Part shown: one piece after another, positions 17,363-26,412 of the stretch
How the letters are laid out: each line of letters begins with the position of its first letter
How positions within the stretch are numbered: the first letter of the stretch is position 1
NCBI RefSeq assembly: GCF_010730355.1
Contig: NZ_AP022576.1
Coordinates: 3,100,001 to 3,164,000, forward strand
Length of the DNA stretch: 64,000 nucleotides
Origin: Mycobacterium florentinum
GTDB lineage: Bacteria; Actinomycetota; Actinomycetes; Mycobacteriales; Mycobacteriaceae
Direction of reading: 5' to 3'
Notes under the pieces: generated by a model
What the model was told of the DNA's origin: nothing
Seen by the model: the letters and a program-made list of their open reading frames with translations, nothing else
The model's database searches: none
Program-made: the position numbers and the translations under genes

Positions 17363-18091
17363 ATGGAATCGCAGGACGACCCGGAAAAACGGATCCGGGA
17401 CCTCGAGCGCCCGCTGGCCGAGACCGCGCGCGCTTCCGAATTGGGCGGCACACCGCAGGGCGGCCACGCCTACCCACCGCCGCCACCGGGCCCGGTGCCA
17501 CCGCCACCCCCCGGCTCGGTGCCACCGCCGCCGTCCATGTACGGCTACGGCGGCCCCTATGGCGGGCCTCCGCCGAAATCTTCGGGCAACCGGCTGTGGT
17601 GGATCGTGGGCACGATCATCGTCGTCGGCGTGCTGGCGCTCGCGGGCGGCATCGCCGCCTTTGCCGCACACCAGATTTCCGGTGTCCGGTCGATCATCAA
17701 CTCGGAGATTTCGACGACGCCCAGCACGTCCTCGAGGGTGACGACGTCACCCCGGACTACGCCGCGGAGCCCGCGGTCGTCGACCAGCGCGCCGCAGACC
17801 ACCTCGACGTCGGCGTTGCCGCCGCAGGGCGCGCCGCTCGACATCTCCGGCATCGACGAGAACAAGACGATCGCGTGCAACGACAACGTGGTCACCGTCA
17901 GCGGAATCAACAACACGATCGTGATCACCGGCCACTGTGCGAGCCTGACGGTGTCGGGCATGAAGAACACGGTCACCGTCGATTCCTCCGACAGCATCGA
18001 CGCGTCCGGCATGAACAACCACGTGACGTATCACTCGGGTGCGCCGAAGATCTCCAACTCCGGGGTCGACAACGACGTCTCGCAGGGCTGA
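17363..18091 (+). CDS. DUF3060-type membrane-anchored protein, Rv0314c-like
   Basis: A 242-residue protein: an acidic start (MESQDDPEKRIRDLERPLAE), a Pro-rich stretch with PPPPPG repeats (about 37-60), one membrane segment (WWIVGTIIVVGVLALAGGIAAFAA, about 78-101), a Thr/Ser-rich linker, and a C-terminal domain with repeated N-T-[IV]-x-[IV] strands (NNTIVITGHC, KNTVTVDSS, NNHVTYHSG), the DUF3060 beta-helix-like pattern. The C-terminal part should lie outside the membrane. Its place between the GH16 and Rv0313-like genes matches Rv0314c of M. tuberculosis. Function unknown. Confidence 0.8.
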   Translation: MESQDDPEKRIRDLERPLAETARASELGGTPQGGHAYPPPPPGPVPPPPPGSVPPPPSMYGYGGPYGGPPPKSSGNRLWWIVGTIIVVGVLALAGGIAAFAAHQISGVRSIINSEISTTPSTSSRVTTSPRTTPRSPRSSTSAPQTTSTSALPPQGAPLDISGIDENKTIACNDNVVTVSGINNTIVITGHCASLTVSGMKNTVTVDSSDSIDASGMNNHVTYHSGAPKISNSGVDNDVSQG

Positions 18092-18095
18092 GGTG

Positions 18096-21000
18096 TCAGC
18101 CGGCGGCCATCGCGTCGGCAAGGGCCACATAGCCCTCGAACCCGACGTCTTGGGCTCTGGCCCGAAAGCGTTGCAGGAACTGCCGATAGCCGGACTCGTC
18201 GCCATGAACTCGGGCCAGCAGCGCCCGCAGCCGTAACACCGGAATTTCGTGCAGCACGAATCCCGGCTCGACCGGGACATCCGCGAGTCGGTCGATCGCG
18301 CGCTGCGCGGCCTCGATATCGCCCGGGCCGTTGCGCGCCAGCAGTGTCTCGACGAGCGCGGTGGTGGCGGGTGCCCGGAACATCATCGTCCCGGCCTCGA
18401 ACTGTGCGTTGAGGATCCGGGAAACCAGGTCGATCGCGCCGTCGAGATCGCCGGAACGGGCCCGCCCACGGGCGATTTCGGCGTCGGTCATGCGCCGGAT
18501 CGCCACGATCAGCTTCTCGTCGACCAGCATCTCGCGAGCCTTGGCCAGATATTCCCAGCCTTCCCCTGAGCTTTCGTCGTTGCGGTGGATCAGCGCGGTG
18601 GCCCGATTCACCAGCGCGTACGCCAAAGCGGCGTTGTCACCGGAGCGTTGGGCGATGTTCAGCGACTCGGCCGTCTGCGCCACGTCTTCGGCGGTGGGCA
18701 ACACCGCGCCGTTCTGCACCGCGGCCGCGTATTTGTACAGCTGCGCGAACGGGTGGGTGGTCGGGTCGAACGACCGGGCCATCGCGATGCCCTCTTCGAG
18801 ATCCTGCCGCCAGCCCGACCGGCCCAAAAACATTCCGGCCGCCCCCTTTAACGTGATCGCCCAGGCCAGCGGGGAGCCGATCACGAAGTTGCCCATGGTG
18901 GGATCACCGTGTGCGACGTCGATGATCCGCTGCGCCAGCCGCAGGCATTCGGTCGCCTCGCCGACCTCCCACTTGGCCTGGGCAGCGGCATAGAACAGCC
19001 CGGCCGTCATCGCCGGATCGCCGATCGATTCGACGAGCGTGGCGAATTCCGTCGCCATGGCGGCCGCCTCCCGATGCTGGGAGTTGAACGTCAGCGTGGT
19101 GAGGTGGCCCGCCATGCCGACGGCCAATGACCGCTTGTCGCCGGCCTGCGTGGTGAGAGCGCGTAATTCGTCGAATCCGGTCTCGTCGGGCGTGCCACCA
19201 ACCTGAAACACGCTGCCGCACAGCAACGCTCGCGGAGCGATGCGCATAGCCAGCCGGTCGGGGTGATCGTCGGGCAGCCGGTCGGCGAATCGCTGCGCCT
19301 GTTGCCAACTGGCCCGGGCGGCGCGGATATCCCGCCCGCCATACCAAGTCCCGGCCTGCATGTACCACTCGTAGGCCTCGCGCAAATCCCCGGCCGCCGC
19401 GTACTGGGTTGCGACGATCGAGGCCTCCTGGCCGGTGAATTCACCGTAGGTGCGTTGCAACACGGCGGCGACGTGGCGGTGCAATTCCGCTCTGCCGGCT
19501 TTCAATTGGGATTCATAGGCCACCGCCTGGATCAGGGGATGGCAGAAGGCGTACGTCTCGTGCGGTGTGAAGCCGATCTGCTCGACCAGTGACGCTGCTA
19601 CCAGTGGCGCCACGTCGACGGCACCCAGCAGACACTTGAGCAATTCGGTGTCGAACTGCGCCCCGATGACTGCCGCGGCGTTCAGGGTGCGCTTCGCCGT
19701 GGCATTGAGTCGATCGATGCGCGCTCCGATGATGGCCTGCAGGCTTGCCGGAACATGGATTTCGCGCACTTCGCGCACGCACACGTAGGCGCCCGGCGCG
19801 CCCTCGAGCTCGCCTCGCTCGGCGAGGTCACGCACGATCTCCTCGGCGGCGAACGGCAGGCCGGCGGCGCGATCGGCGATCACCGCCGCCAATCCGGCCA
19901 CCGAAGGGTCAGCCCCCAACAGCTCGTTGATCAATTCTTTGATATGCGAATCACACAGTGGCGCGAGTAAAAACGGATGGGCGTCCGGGATCCGGGACAG
20001 GGGCCCAGAGTATTCGGGCCGATAGACGACGAGCAGCGCCGCACGCATGCCGGGCACCGCCGCCGCGAATTCGGTGAGCAGCGATTCGCTGACGCTGTCG
20101 ATCCACTGGGCATCGTCGACGACGTAGAGCGCGGCCCCGGGCCGAGCCGGCGAAATGGTGTTGATCAGGTCCACCAGCCGGCGGCGCCGCGCGTCCGGGG
20201 TGATGTCCGGGCAGGGCATATCCGGGTCGCGGATGCCGAGCAGGTCGTCGAGCAGCACCAGATCCTCGGCGCTCGCCTCGGGGATTTCGGCGCGCACCCG
20301 CGCCCGCGCCACCTCCAGGGTGAGGCCGCCGAGACCGAAGACCGCGCGCAACAGCCGCGAGATCACGTGTAACGGGACGTCGCGGGTATGGGATTCGCAA
20401 TAGGTGACGAACACTTCGACACCGCCGCTACGTGCTGTCGCCAGCGTCTCGCGCATCAGCCTGGTCTTGCCCACGCCCGGGCGACCGGTCACCGTGATCA
20501 CGGTTCCCTCGCCGCCCGCGGCCCGGTCCAGCAACTCCGCGATGGCGTCCTTCTCGCTCTGGCGTCCAACCAGCCGGGACTGCTGACGGGGCTTGCGACG
20601 TCCGGCATCGACGCTCAGCAGGCGCCGCGCCGGCACCGTGGTGGCGAAGCCCTTGATGTGCACGGTCTCGGGCTCACCCAGCACCGCGCGGTTCTCGACG
20701 AGCCGTGCCGTCGACTCGCTGAGCATCACACCGCCGGGCGGCGCCACCGTTTCCATCCGCTGGGCCATGCCCACCTGTTCGCCGACCGCGGTGTACCCGA
20801 GATGGGTCGCGCCGACCTCGCCGGTGATCACCTGACCGGAATTCAGCCCGACCCGCAGCCGCAGGTCGATCCCGTCGCGGCGGCCCACCTCGACCGCCAG
20901 CTGGCGGACCCCCTCCTGAATCTCCAGTGCCGCGAGACAGGCGCGAAAAGCGTGGTCTTCCAACGTGATTGGCGCACCGAACAGCGCCATGATGCCGTCG

Positions 21001-21269
21001 CCGGTGAACTTGTCGACCGTGCCGCCGTAGCGCTGGACCACGGTTGCGGAATGATCGACCAGTTCGGTCATCACCTCGCGCAGCCGCTCCGGGCCCAGCG
21101 CCGCGGCGATGTCCATCGACCGCACCACGTCGGCGAAGAGAACGGTCACCTGCTTGTATTCGGCGGTCTCGACCTGCGGCGCCAGTGGACTGCCGCAGGC
21201 GTCGCAGAAGCGGGCGCCCTGACGCGGGACCGAGCCGCACACCTGGCACACCGACGACGCTGGCGTCAC
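18096..21269 (-). CDS. Class III cyclase domain fused to AAA/NTPase and TPR-like region
   Basis: A 1057-residue signalling protein. Order: a zinc ribbon with C8xxC11 and C22xxC25; a class III nucleotidyl cyclase domain (about 38-220) with metal Asp47 and Asp91 and the base-specifying Lys87; a P-loop NTPase with GRPGVGKT (262-269) and VVDD (383-386); then a long helical, TPR-like region. The usual transition-state Asn is replaced: the segment reads GEQVGMAQR (Gly167 where Asn is expected), while Arg171 is kept. Activity may therefore be weak or regulatory. GTG start at 21269. It interrupts the otherwise Rv0313-Rv0314c-like order. Confidence 0.85.
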   Translation of the reverse strand: MTPASSVCQVCGSVPRQGARFCDACGSPLAPQVETAEYKQVTVLFADVVRSMDIAAALGPERLREVMTELVDHSATVVQRYGGTVDKFTGDGIMALFGAPITLEDHAFRACLAALEIQEGVRQLAVEVGRRDGIDLRLRVGLNSGQVITGEVGATHLGYTAVGEQVGMAQRMETVAPPGGVMLSESTARLVENRAVLGEPETVHIKGFATTVPARRLLSVDAGRRKPRQQSRLVGRQSEKDAIAELLDRAAGGEGTVITVTGRPGVGKTRLMRETLATARSGGVEVFVTYCESHTRDVPLHVISRLLRAVFGLGGLTLEVARARVRAEIPEASAEDLVLLDDLLGIRDPDMPCPDITPDARRRRLVDLINTISPARPGAALYVVDDAQWIDSVSESLLTEFAAAVPGMRAALLVVYRPEYSGPLSRIPDAHPFLLAPLCDSHIKELINELLGADPSVAGLAAVIADRAAGLPFAAEEIVRDLAERGELEGAPGAYVCVREVREIHVPASLQAIIGARIDRLNATAKRTLNAAAVIGAQFDTELLKCLLGAVDVAPLVAASLVEQIGFTPHETYAFCHPLIQAVAYESQLKAGRAELHRHVAAVLQRTYGEFTGQEASIVATQYAAAGDLREAYEWYMQAGTWYGGRDIRAARASWQQAQRFADRLPDDHPDRLAMRIAPRALLCGSVFQVGGTPDETGFDELRALTTQAGDKRSLAVGMAGHLTTLTFNSQHREAAAMATEFATLVESIGDPAMTAGLFYAAAQAKWEVGEATECLRLAQRIIDVAHGDPTMGNFVIGSPLAWAITLKGAAGMFLGRSGWRQDLEEGIAMARSFDPTTHPFAQLYKYAAAVQNGAVLPTAEDVAQTAESLNIAQRSGDNAALAYALVNRATALIHRNDESSGEGWEYLAKAREMLVDEKLIVAIRRMTDAEIARGRARSGDLDGAIDLVSRILNAQFEAGTMMFRAPATTALVETLLARNGPGDIEAAQRAIDRLADVPVEPGFVLHEIPVLRLRALLARVHGDESGYRQFLQRFRARAQDVGFEGYVALADAMAAG

Positions 21270-21321
21270 CTCTAAACCCTAGGCGGAATCCCTGCCAGGG
21301 GGAACGCCCGGAATAGGCATC

Positions 21322-21708
21322 CTACGTTTGCTCTTCCGCATCGTCGTCGAGGACGCTGACCGCGATGCCGTAGGGCAGGAAGCGCACCTTGCGCTTCGGA
21401 TCGACATTGTTCTTGTTGGCCCGCAGCGCGTCGAGCTCGCTGGCATACACCTGTTCGACGTGCGCGTCGCCCGCGGCGTCCACGGTGTAGATCGCCCAGA
21501 CGCCGTCGCCGGCCTCACCCGCGGTTTCCGGCCCGGAACGGGACCGCCGCGACAGGTCGTCGAAGAATGCCGAAAACCCGGTCCGGGCACCCGGAGCGGC
21601 GGCGAACCTGCCGATCCGCTCGAACACGTCGCGCAGCCCCTCGCTGCCCTCCCTGATCACCCGATCGAAGTCCTCGGGATCAAATCCGAATGCACCGTGC
21701 TCGCCCAC
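21322..21708 (-). CDS. Conserved mycobacterial protein, Rv0313-like
   Basis: A 128-residue acidic soluble protein, GTG start. It has no signal peptide or membrane segment. The N-terminal half is helical (DFDRVIREGSEGLRDVFERIGRF), the C-terminal half has a compact beta-type part (VWAIYTVDAAGDAHVEQVYASELDALRANK) ending in acidic residues. The length and position next to the Hsp70-like gene agree with M. tuberculosis Rv0313. Function unknown. Confidence 0.75.
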   Translation of the reverse strand: MGEHGAFGFDPEDFDRVIREGSEGLRDVFERIGRFAAAPGARTGFSAFFDDLSRRSRSGPETAGEAGDGVWAIYTVDAAGDAHVEQVYASELDALRANKNNVDPKRKVRFLPYGIAVSVLDDDAEEQT

Positions 21709-21799
21709 GCGGCCTCCTCGCAGCTCGTAGCGTTAATGCCCAGTGTGCGCCCGCGCGCGGCGATCCGCCACGGAGTTTGCTCCAAGCCGAACGCCACCG

Positions 21800-23749
21800 C
21801 TAATAGCCGGGGCCCAGGAACGGGTTCTGTGAGTACCCGCCCCCGCTGGGGGGATATCCGCCGCCGTAGCCGCCACCCGGATACTGCCCCGGATATTGCT
21901 GAGCCGGGTATTGCGGAGCGGCCGGTGCCTGACTTGCCGGCACCTGGATCGGGATCGGCACCGGCAGCAACGGAACGTGGATCCACTGCGTGGTCATCGG
22001 CGGCTGCGTGGAGGTACTCGGCGGCGGAGGCGTCGTCGTCGGCGGCGGCGGCGTCGTCGAGGGCGGCGGAGGCGTCGTCGTCGGCGTGGTCATCACCGGC
22101 GACGGCGGCTGAGTCGTCTGCGGCGGACGCGGATGCGGATGCGTGACGACCGGCGGCGGCTCGGCGGTCACCACCGGTGGCGGCGGTGGCGACGGTGGAG
22201 GTTCCGGCGGCGGCGGCGGCACCGAAGAGGGCACCGGCGCAGCGGTGGGCGGCGGTGGTACCGCCGTGGGAGGTGGCGGTGCAGGACTAGGCATCAGCGA
22301 GCTGACCGGTGGCAGCGGCACGGGCGCGACGGACGGCACCGGAGGTGCCTGTCGGTTTTCGATCCCGGTCAATGTGTACGCCACACCGCCGACCGCGGTC
22401 ATGGCCACCAGTGCGAACATCCCGACGACCAACTGCGACAGCCGCACCCGGCGCCACGCGCGGTCCCGGGGCGGCTCGATCACGTTCAGGCGCATCGACC
22501 AACCACCGGGGTTGCTCTCTTCGTCGAAGGCCTCGGGCGTGTAGGGCACCCGGATATCGCCAGGGTATTCGGTTTGCGACCAAGCCAACTCGCGATCGGT
22601 GAGCGCTTCCTCGTCGATCACCAACAGGTCGCCGGCGGGCAGTTCGATGATGTCGCTGCCCGACGAAGCGGCGAGCAGGCCGATGGACGTGCGGGTGCGC
22701 AGGTCCTGTTCTTCACCGCGCGCGGCCAGCACCAGTGCGCCGGCGGCGGCCGCGAACGCGGGTTGTGCCGGTGACACCACCGGTCGGCGGCTGTGCACCG
22801 AAAGGCGTTCGTTGACAAGTGGAATGCTGGCGACACCGCCGACGGTAACCACCGCGGACAGATCACTCCAGCTCTTGCGGTGCCGGCACAACATATCGTC
22901 GAACGCGTAGATGAGGCCGGTCAGCCGATCCTGGATGAGGTCACCCAACTCGTCACGGGTGAACTTCATGGTGGCCCGGCGCCCACCGAGCTCGGCCACG
23001 AATTCCGTTGTGCGTTCTGTAGATAGCTGCTCCTTGGCGGCGCGGCACTGCTCCCGGAGCCGGGCCAGTTGCCCGACCGCGGCGGTGCTGGCCGGGTCGA
23101 TGCCGCTGCCATGTCCCAGCTCCTCGAACACGCAGAGCAATAATGCCGCGTCGATCTCGCCGCCGGAGAAGTCGGTGTAACGCATTGTGGCGCTGAGCGG
23201 TTTGAGATCACCGGCGAGGTCTACCAGGGTGGCCGAGGTACCCGAGCCGCCGAAATCGAGCAATCCGACGACTCCGGTTGCGGCAAGGCACAGCTCGGCG
23301 TTCGCCGCGGTCACCGACGCGATCGCGTCCGAGACCAGGCGCGGTGCCATACCGCTTCGCACGAAACCTAGATGTGTGCGCAATCCGTTGCGTAATGCCT
23401 GCGTGGTAGCGGGTTTCCAGTACGACGGAACGGCGATCGAGATCTCCGAGGAGCCCGCGTCCGCACCCGCGGCGAGCACCATCGCGTCCAGTGCTTCGAC
23501 CATCAACAGGTCGGGGTCGTGAGCCGAGCCATCGCCAGAGACGAGCGCCACCGAGTCGCCGACGCGGTCGACGAACCCGCTCATCAACATGCCGGGCTCA
23601 GTGAGGTTCGGGTCCTCTTCGGGCAGACCAACTTTGGGTGCGCAGTGCGGGTACAGCGTGAGCACTGCTCGACGTGAAACCGGCGGGTTTCCGTCACGCG
23701 CTGCGACCAGGTTGGTGGTTCCGATCGACAACCCAAGTGGGTCGTACAT
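21800..23749 (-). CDS. Membrane-anchored Hsp70/actin-fold protein with Pro-rich tail, Rv0312-like
   Basis: A 649-residue protein. Residues 1 to about 350 have an actin/Hsp70 ATPase fold: LGLSIGTTNLVAA (phosphate loop 1), VVGLLDFGGSGTSATLVDL (phosphate loop 2) and VVTVGGVASIPLVNERL (adenosine motif). A single membrane segment (VVGMFALVAMTAVGGVAYTL) follows at about residue 455, then an extremely Pro/Thr-rich tail (PPPP-TTTPPPP type) ending in Gly/Tyr-rich QYPGQYPGGGYGGGY. There is no substrate-binding beta-sandwich, so it is unlikely to be a folding chaperone in the DnaK sense. The topology puts the ATPase inside and the Pro-rich tail in the cell wall. Confidence 0.85.
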   Translation of the reverse strand: MYDPLGLSIGTTNLVAARDGNPPVSRRAVLTLYPHCAPKVGLPEEDPNLTEPGMLMSGFVDRVGDSVALVSGDGSAHDPDLLMVEALDAMVLAAGADAGSSEISIAVPSYWKPATTQALRNGLRTHLGFVRSGMAPRLVSDAIASVTAANAELCLAATGVVGLLDFGGSGTSATLVDLAGDLKPLSATMRYTDFSGGEIDAALLLCVFEELGHGSGIDPASTAAVGQLARLREQCRAAKEQLSTERTTEFVAELGGRRATMKFTRDELGDLIQDRLTGLIYAFDDMLCRHRKSWSDLSAVVTVGGVASIPLVNERLSVHSRRPVVSPAQPAFAAAAGALVLAARGEEQDLRTRTSIGLLAASSGSDIIELPAGDLLVIDEEALTDRELAWSQTEYPGDIRVPYTPEAFDEESNPGGWSMRLNVIEPPRDRAWRRVRLSQLVVGMFALVAMTAVGGVAYTLTGIENRQAPPVPSVAPVPLPPVSSLMPSPAPPPPTAVPPPPTAAPVPSSVPPPPPEPPPSPPPPPVVTAEPPPVVTHPHPRPPQTTQPPSPVMTTPTTTPPPPSTTPPPPTTTPPPPSTSTQPPMTTQWIHVPLLPVPIPIQVPASQAPAAPQYPAQQYPGQYPGGGYGGGYPPSGGGYSQNPFLGPGY

Positions 23750-23903
23750 AGAGCGAATACTTTCGTCTATAGGGGTCGGTGGCCAGCGTTAACGATAGCC
23801 GCGGACACGCGGAAAGCCGATGGCTTGCAATCCCATTGGTATCGCCCCGATGCGATTGTGTCACCGAAGCGGTACTAAAAACCCCTTGACAAACGTCGCT
23901 TTA

Positions 23904-25133
23904 TCACACGACGGTGAGTGGCAGCGAACGCCGCGGTTCGAAGACCCACGACGCTCCGCCACTGAACTTGACCACTTCCACCTCAGGTAGTTCGGCTGCG
24001 GTGGTGTCGGTTTCGGTGAACCCTGCCGTCCAGTCGGTGTCCGTCCCGCTAACCCGCACCTCGATATGCGGATCCACCGCGGTAGCGATCGCCTGCAGCG
24101 GCTGCACGGACTCCGGTGAGCACAACGTGATCCACGAGCCGTCGTCATGGGCCGCTGACCGACGCACGGCCAGCCGGTTGGCCTCGATGTCGGCGCAGAC
24201 GTAGCCCCCCGGGTTCAGCAGTGGGTGCAACTCCAGCACGCGAAGCACGCCCTCGGGCCCGCCCGGCAATTTCAGTGCCTTGTGAATGCGTTCGGCGGCA
24301 ACGCCGGCGATGCCGGTAAGACCCTTGGTGCACACCGAGATGGCTTCGGCCTCGTCGGCGGCGCGTGCCCGCACCGCGATCGCGAACGAGAGATAGAGCA
24401 GATGCATCTGCAGGCAGACCTCGTCGGCCATCCGGACCAGTGCCGAATGCGAGAAGGCGGCAAAGTCGAAATCGGAGAGCAGCGGACCCGAGTAATCGGC
24501 CTGCCCCTCGTCGGAGGTATCGATGGGATCGAGTTTCCAAGTCGCAGCGCGTGTTTGGCGAACAATGTCCAACGCGGGAATGCCGTGAACCTCCGGGTAG
24601 GACTCGTCGATTTTGACGGTCCACGCGCAGTGCGGATGCCGATCCGACGGCGTCCGCGGCGGACGGTGGATCGGGCGCACCTGAGCCCGGGCGTTGGTGG
24701 CCACCGCGGTGGCATCGAAGGTCGGGTCCTCGATGGTGTGGCACATCCCGAACACGTACTGCTCGCCCATCGGCTCGACGTCGAGCAGGGCGCCGCAGTG
24801 GTCGAGGTGGAATTCGCCGTTCCATCGGTCGTGGACGGTGTAGCGGAAATCCATGAATTGCGGTGGGGCGCCGATGTCGAGCTGCAGACCCTTGAAGATG
24901 GTCACCACGTCGACGCCCTCGTACTTGAGGGCCTGCTGCATGCGCCGGGTGTAGATCGGGCTGGCGCCGGCCCACTCCTCGATGGCGATCTGCACCATCT
25001 CGTCACGGCCGAACGAGCTGATGCACCAGGCCATTCCGGATCGGTCGATCAGCTGCCCGATCAGCAGCAGCTCGGGAACCAGGACGGTCAGCTGTTCACG
25101 GGACAGTTGCGCGTATCGCGAGGGGCTGCTCAC
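23904..25133 (-). CDS. Conserved mycobacterial protein, Rv0311-like
   Basis: A 409-residue soluble protein, the same length I recall for Rv0311. I do not recognise a sure domain. It has a conserved-looking central block WNGEFHLDHCGALLDVEPMG and FGMCHTIEDPTFDATA with paired Cys and His; a distant link to L-2-amino-thiazoline-carboxylate hydrolase-like proteins is possible but not shown. The GTG at 25133 has no ribosome binding site, yet a -10-like TCTATT lies 8 bases upstream, so translation is probably leaderless. It diverges from a TetR gene across 38 bases. Confidence 0.75.
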   Translation of the reverse strand: MSSPSRYAQLSREQLTVLVPELLLIGQLIDRSGMAWCISSFGRDEMVQIAIEEWAGASPIYTRRMQQALKYEGVDVVTIFKGLQLDIGAPPQFMDFRYTVHDRWNGEFHLDHCGALLDVEPMGEQYVFGMCHTIEDPTFDATAVATNARAQVRPIHRPPRTPSDRHPHCAWTVKIDESYPEVHGIPALDIVRQTRAATWKLDPIDTSDEGQADYSGPLLSDFDFAAFSHSALVRMADEVCLQMHLLYLSFAIAVRARAADEAEAISVCTKGLTGIAGVAAERIHKALKLPGGPEGVLRVLELHPLLNPGGYVCADIEANRLAVRRSAAHDDGSWITLCSPESVQPLQAIATAVDPHIEVRVSGTDTDWTAGFTETDTTAAELPEVEVVKFSGGASWVFEPRRSLPLTVV

Positions 25134-25171
25134 GCTACAAAAATAGACTCGACTATGTTATAAAGTCAACG
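25134..25171. promoter_or_regulatory. Compact divergent leaderless promoters
   Basis: On the minus strand TTGACT (complement of 25164-25169) and TCTATT (complement of 25142-25147) are 16 bases apart, and the GTG start follows 8 bases later. On the plus strand TATAAA (25159-25164) is 7 bases before the TetR ATG. Both transcripts would begin at or next to their start codons. Confidence 0.6.
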
Positions 25172-25792
25172 ATGTTCATCGTCGGAGGCCAGACACACGG
25201 GCGCTCGGTCAGGCCGACCCGGCGCACCAGTGCGCCGCGCAAACGTGGCGACGACACCCGGGCGAAGATCATCGACGAGACGGTGCGCTGCATCCAGGAG
25301 GAAGGCTTCGCCGCCGCCACCGCCAAGCACGTGGCCGAACGTGCCGGTGTCACCTGGGGCGTCATCCAATACCACTTCGGTGATCGCAACGGCCTGCTGA
25401 TGGCCGTCGTGGACGACGGGGTGGACCGGCTGATCGAAAGCCTGTCGTCGGCCGACGTCAGCGAGCTGCCGCCACAACAGCGCATCGAGGTCGTCATCGA
25501 CACCGCGTGGAGTTGCTACAGCAGTCCGACGTCGATGGCCGCGTTCGAGATCCTGCGAGCCACTCGCGGCAGCCTCGGTGATTCCTCGCGGCGCCACCTG
25601 CTCGAGATGAACTCCGCGATCGCCCAGCTCGGTCGGCTGATCACCACGGATCCGGCGAATGCGGGTGTGGCCGAGGTGATTTGGGCCACGCTACGGGGTG
25701 TGGTGCTGGCCCAGATGGTCACCGGGACGACCATCGATTGGAGCCTGGAGCGACGGGCCCTGATCGACATGGTCACCCGTGTGCTGCAATGA
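25172..25792 (+). CDS. TetR-family transcriptional regulator
   Basis: A 206-residue regulator with an Arg-rich start and the helix-turn-helix EEGFAAATAKHVAERAGVTWGVIQYHFGDRNGLLMAVVDDGV. The rest is a helical ligand domain. The 38-base gap to the divergent Rv0311-like gene means binding would block both promoters. I do not recall a TetR gene between Rv0310c and Rv0311 in M. tuberculosis, so it may be specific to this lineage. Its last codons are duplicated 133 bases downstream. Confidence 0.85.
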   Translation: MFIVGGQTHGRSVRPTRRTSAPRKRGDDTRAKIIDETVRCIQEEGFAAATAKHVAERAGVTWGVIQYHFGDRNGLLMAVVDDGVDRLIESLSSADVSELPPQQRIEVVIDTAWSCYSSPTSMAAFEILRATRGSLGDSSRRHLLEMNSAIAQLGRLITTDPANAGVAEVIWATLRGVVLAQMVTGTTIDWSLERRALIDMVTRVLQ

Positions 25793-25931
25793 CGGGATCG
25801 GGCCGCCCACCTGTCCGCGACACTTAAACCACGCACACGACACGCCGCGCCGGCTCGCAATGGTTTAAGTCTCGGCGACGCAACCGGTCCGCAGGAGGAT
25901 GCCCGCGACCCGTGTGCTGCAATGACGGGAT
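25775..25931. repeat. 24-base direct repeat flanking a 109-base insert with a hairpin
   Basis: The 24 bases at 25775-25798, covering the last TetR codons, recur exactly at 25908-25931 just before and into the next gene start. Between them are 109 bases holding a perfect 10-base inverted repeat, ACTTAAACCA (25822-25831) and TGGTTTAAGT (25861-25870). This is the layout left by an insertion with duplicated flank or by a tandem duplication followed by decay. Confidence 0.75.
25899..25925 (+). other. Possible 8-codon leader ORF before the SnoaL gene
   Basis: ATG at 25899 reads MPATRVLQ and stops with TGA at 25923-25925, 4 bases before the ATG of the next gene. Its last six codons come from the duplicated end of the TetR gene, in the same frame. 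AGGAGG abuts the ATG with no spacer, which is poor for initiation, so translation is uncertain. Confidence 0.35.
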
Positions 25932-26409
25932 GACCCTCGACGATCTGGCCGACATCGAAGCCATCAAGCAAGTCAAATACCGGTATCTGCGCGCACTGGA
26001 CACCAAGCACTGGGACGACTTCACCGACACCCTGGCCGACGACATCAAGGCAGACTACGGGCCGTCGATCGGCAACGAGTTGCACTTCACCAACCGCGCC
26101 GACTTGGTCGAGTACATGCGGACCTCGCTGCCCGCGAACGTCCTCACCGAGCACCGGGTGACCCATCCCGAGATCATCGTGGACGGCGACTCCGCAACGG
26201 GCAGTTGGTATCTGCAGGACAAGGTCATCGTCGCCGATTTGGACTTCATGCTGATCGGTGCGGCCTTCTACCGCGACACCTACCGGCGGACCGAGAACGG
26301 TTGGAAGATCAGCGGAACCGGTTACGACCGAACCTACGACGCCACAATGTCGTTGAAGGGCATGGACTTCAACGTCAAGCCCGGTCGCGCCATCAACAGC
26401 GCCGGCTGA
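25930..26409 (+). CDS. SnoaL/NTF2-like protein, Rv0310c-like
   Basis: A 159-residue protein with the NTF2-like alpha+beta cone fold: DLADIEAIKQVKYRYLRALDTKHWDDFTDTLADDI is the standard N-terminal helix pair, and strands ATGSWYLQDKVIV and RDTYRRTENGWKISGTGYDRTY complete the sheet. Members are small hydrolases, isomerases or dehydratases; the reaction here is unknown. ATG 25930 gives the normal start; a GTG at 25912 within the duplicated segment is an alternative. It probably used to overlap the TetR gene directly before the 133-base duplication. Confidence 0.8.
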   Translation: MTLDDLADIEAIKQVKYRYLRALDTKHWDDFTDTLADDIKADYGPSIGNELHFTNRADLVEYMRTSLPANVLTEHRVTHPEIIVDGDSATGSWYLQDKVIVADLDFMLIGAAFYRDTYRRTENGWKISGTGYDRTYDATMSLKGMDFNVKPGRAINSAG

Positions 26410-26412
26410 GCA

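Noticed and set aside
23748-23770. ATAGAGCGAA/TTCGTCTAT dyad over the start codon of the Hsp70-like gene
   Set aside because: The pairing needs a bulged base and is short; not strong enough to call an operator or a translation-blocking hairpin.
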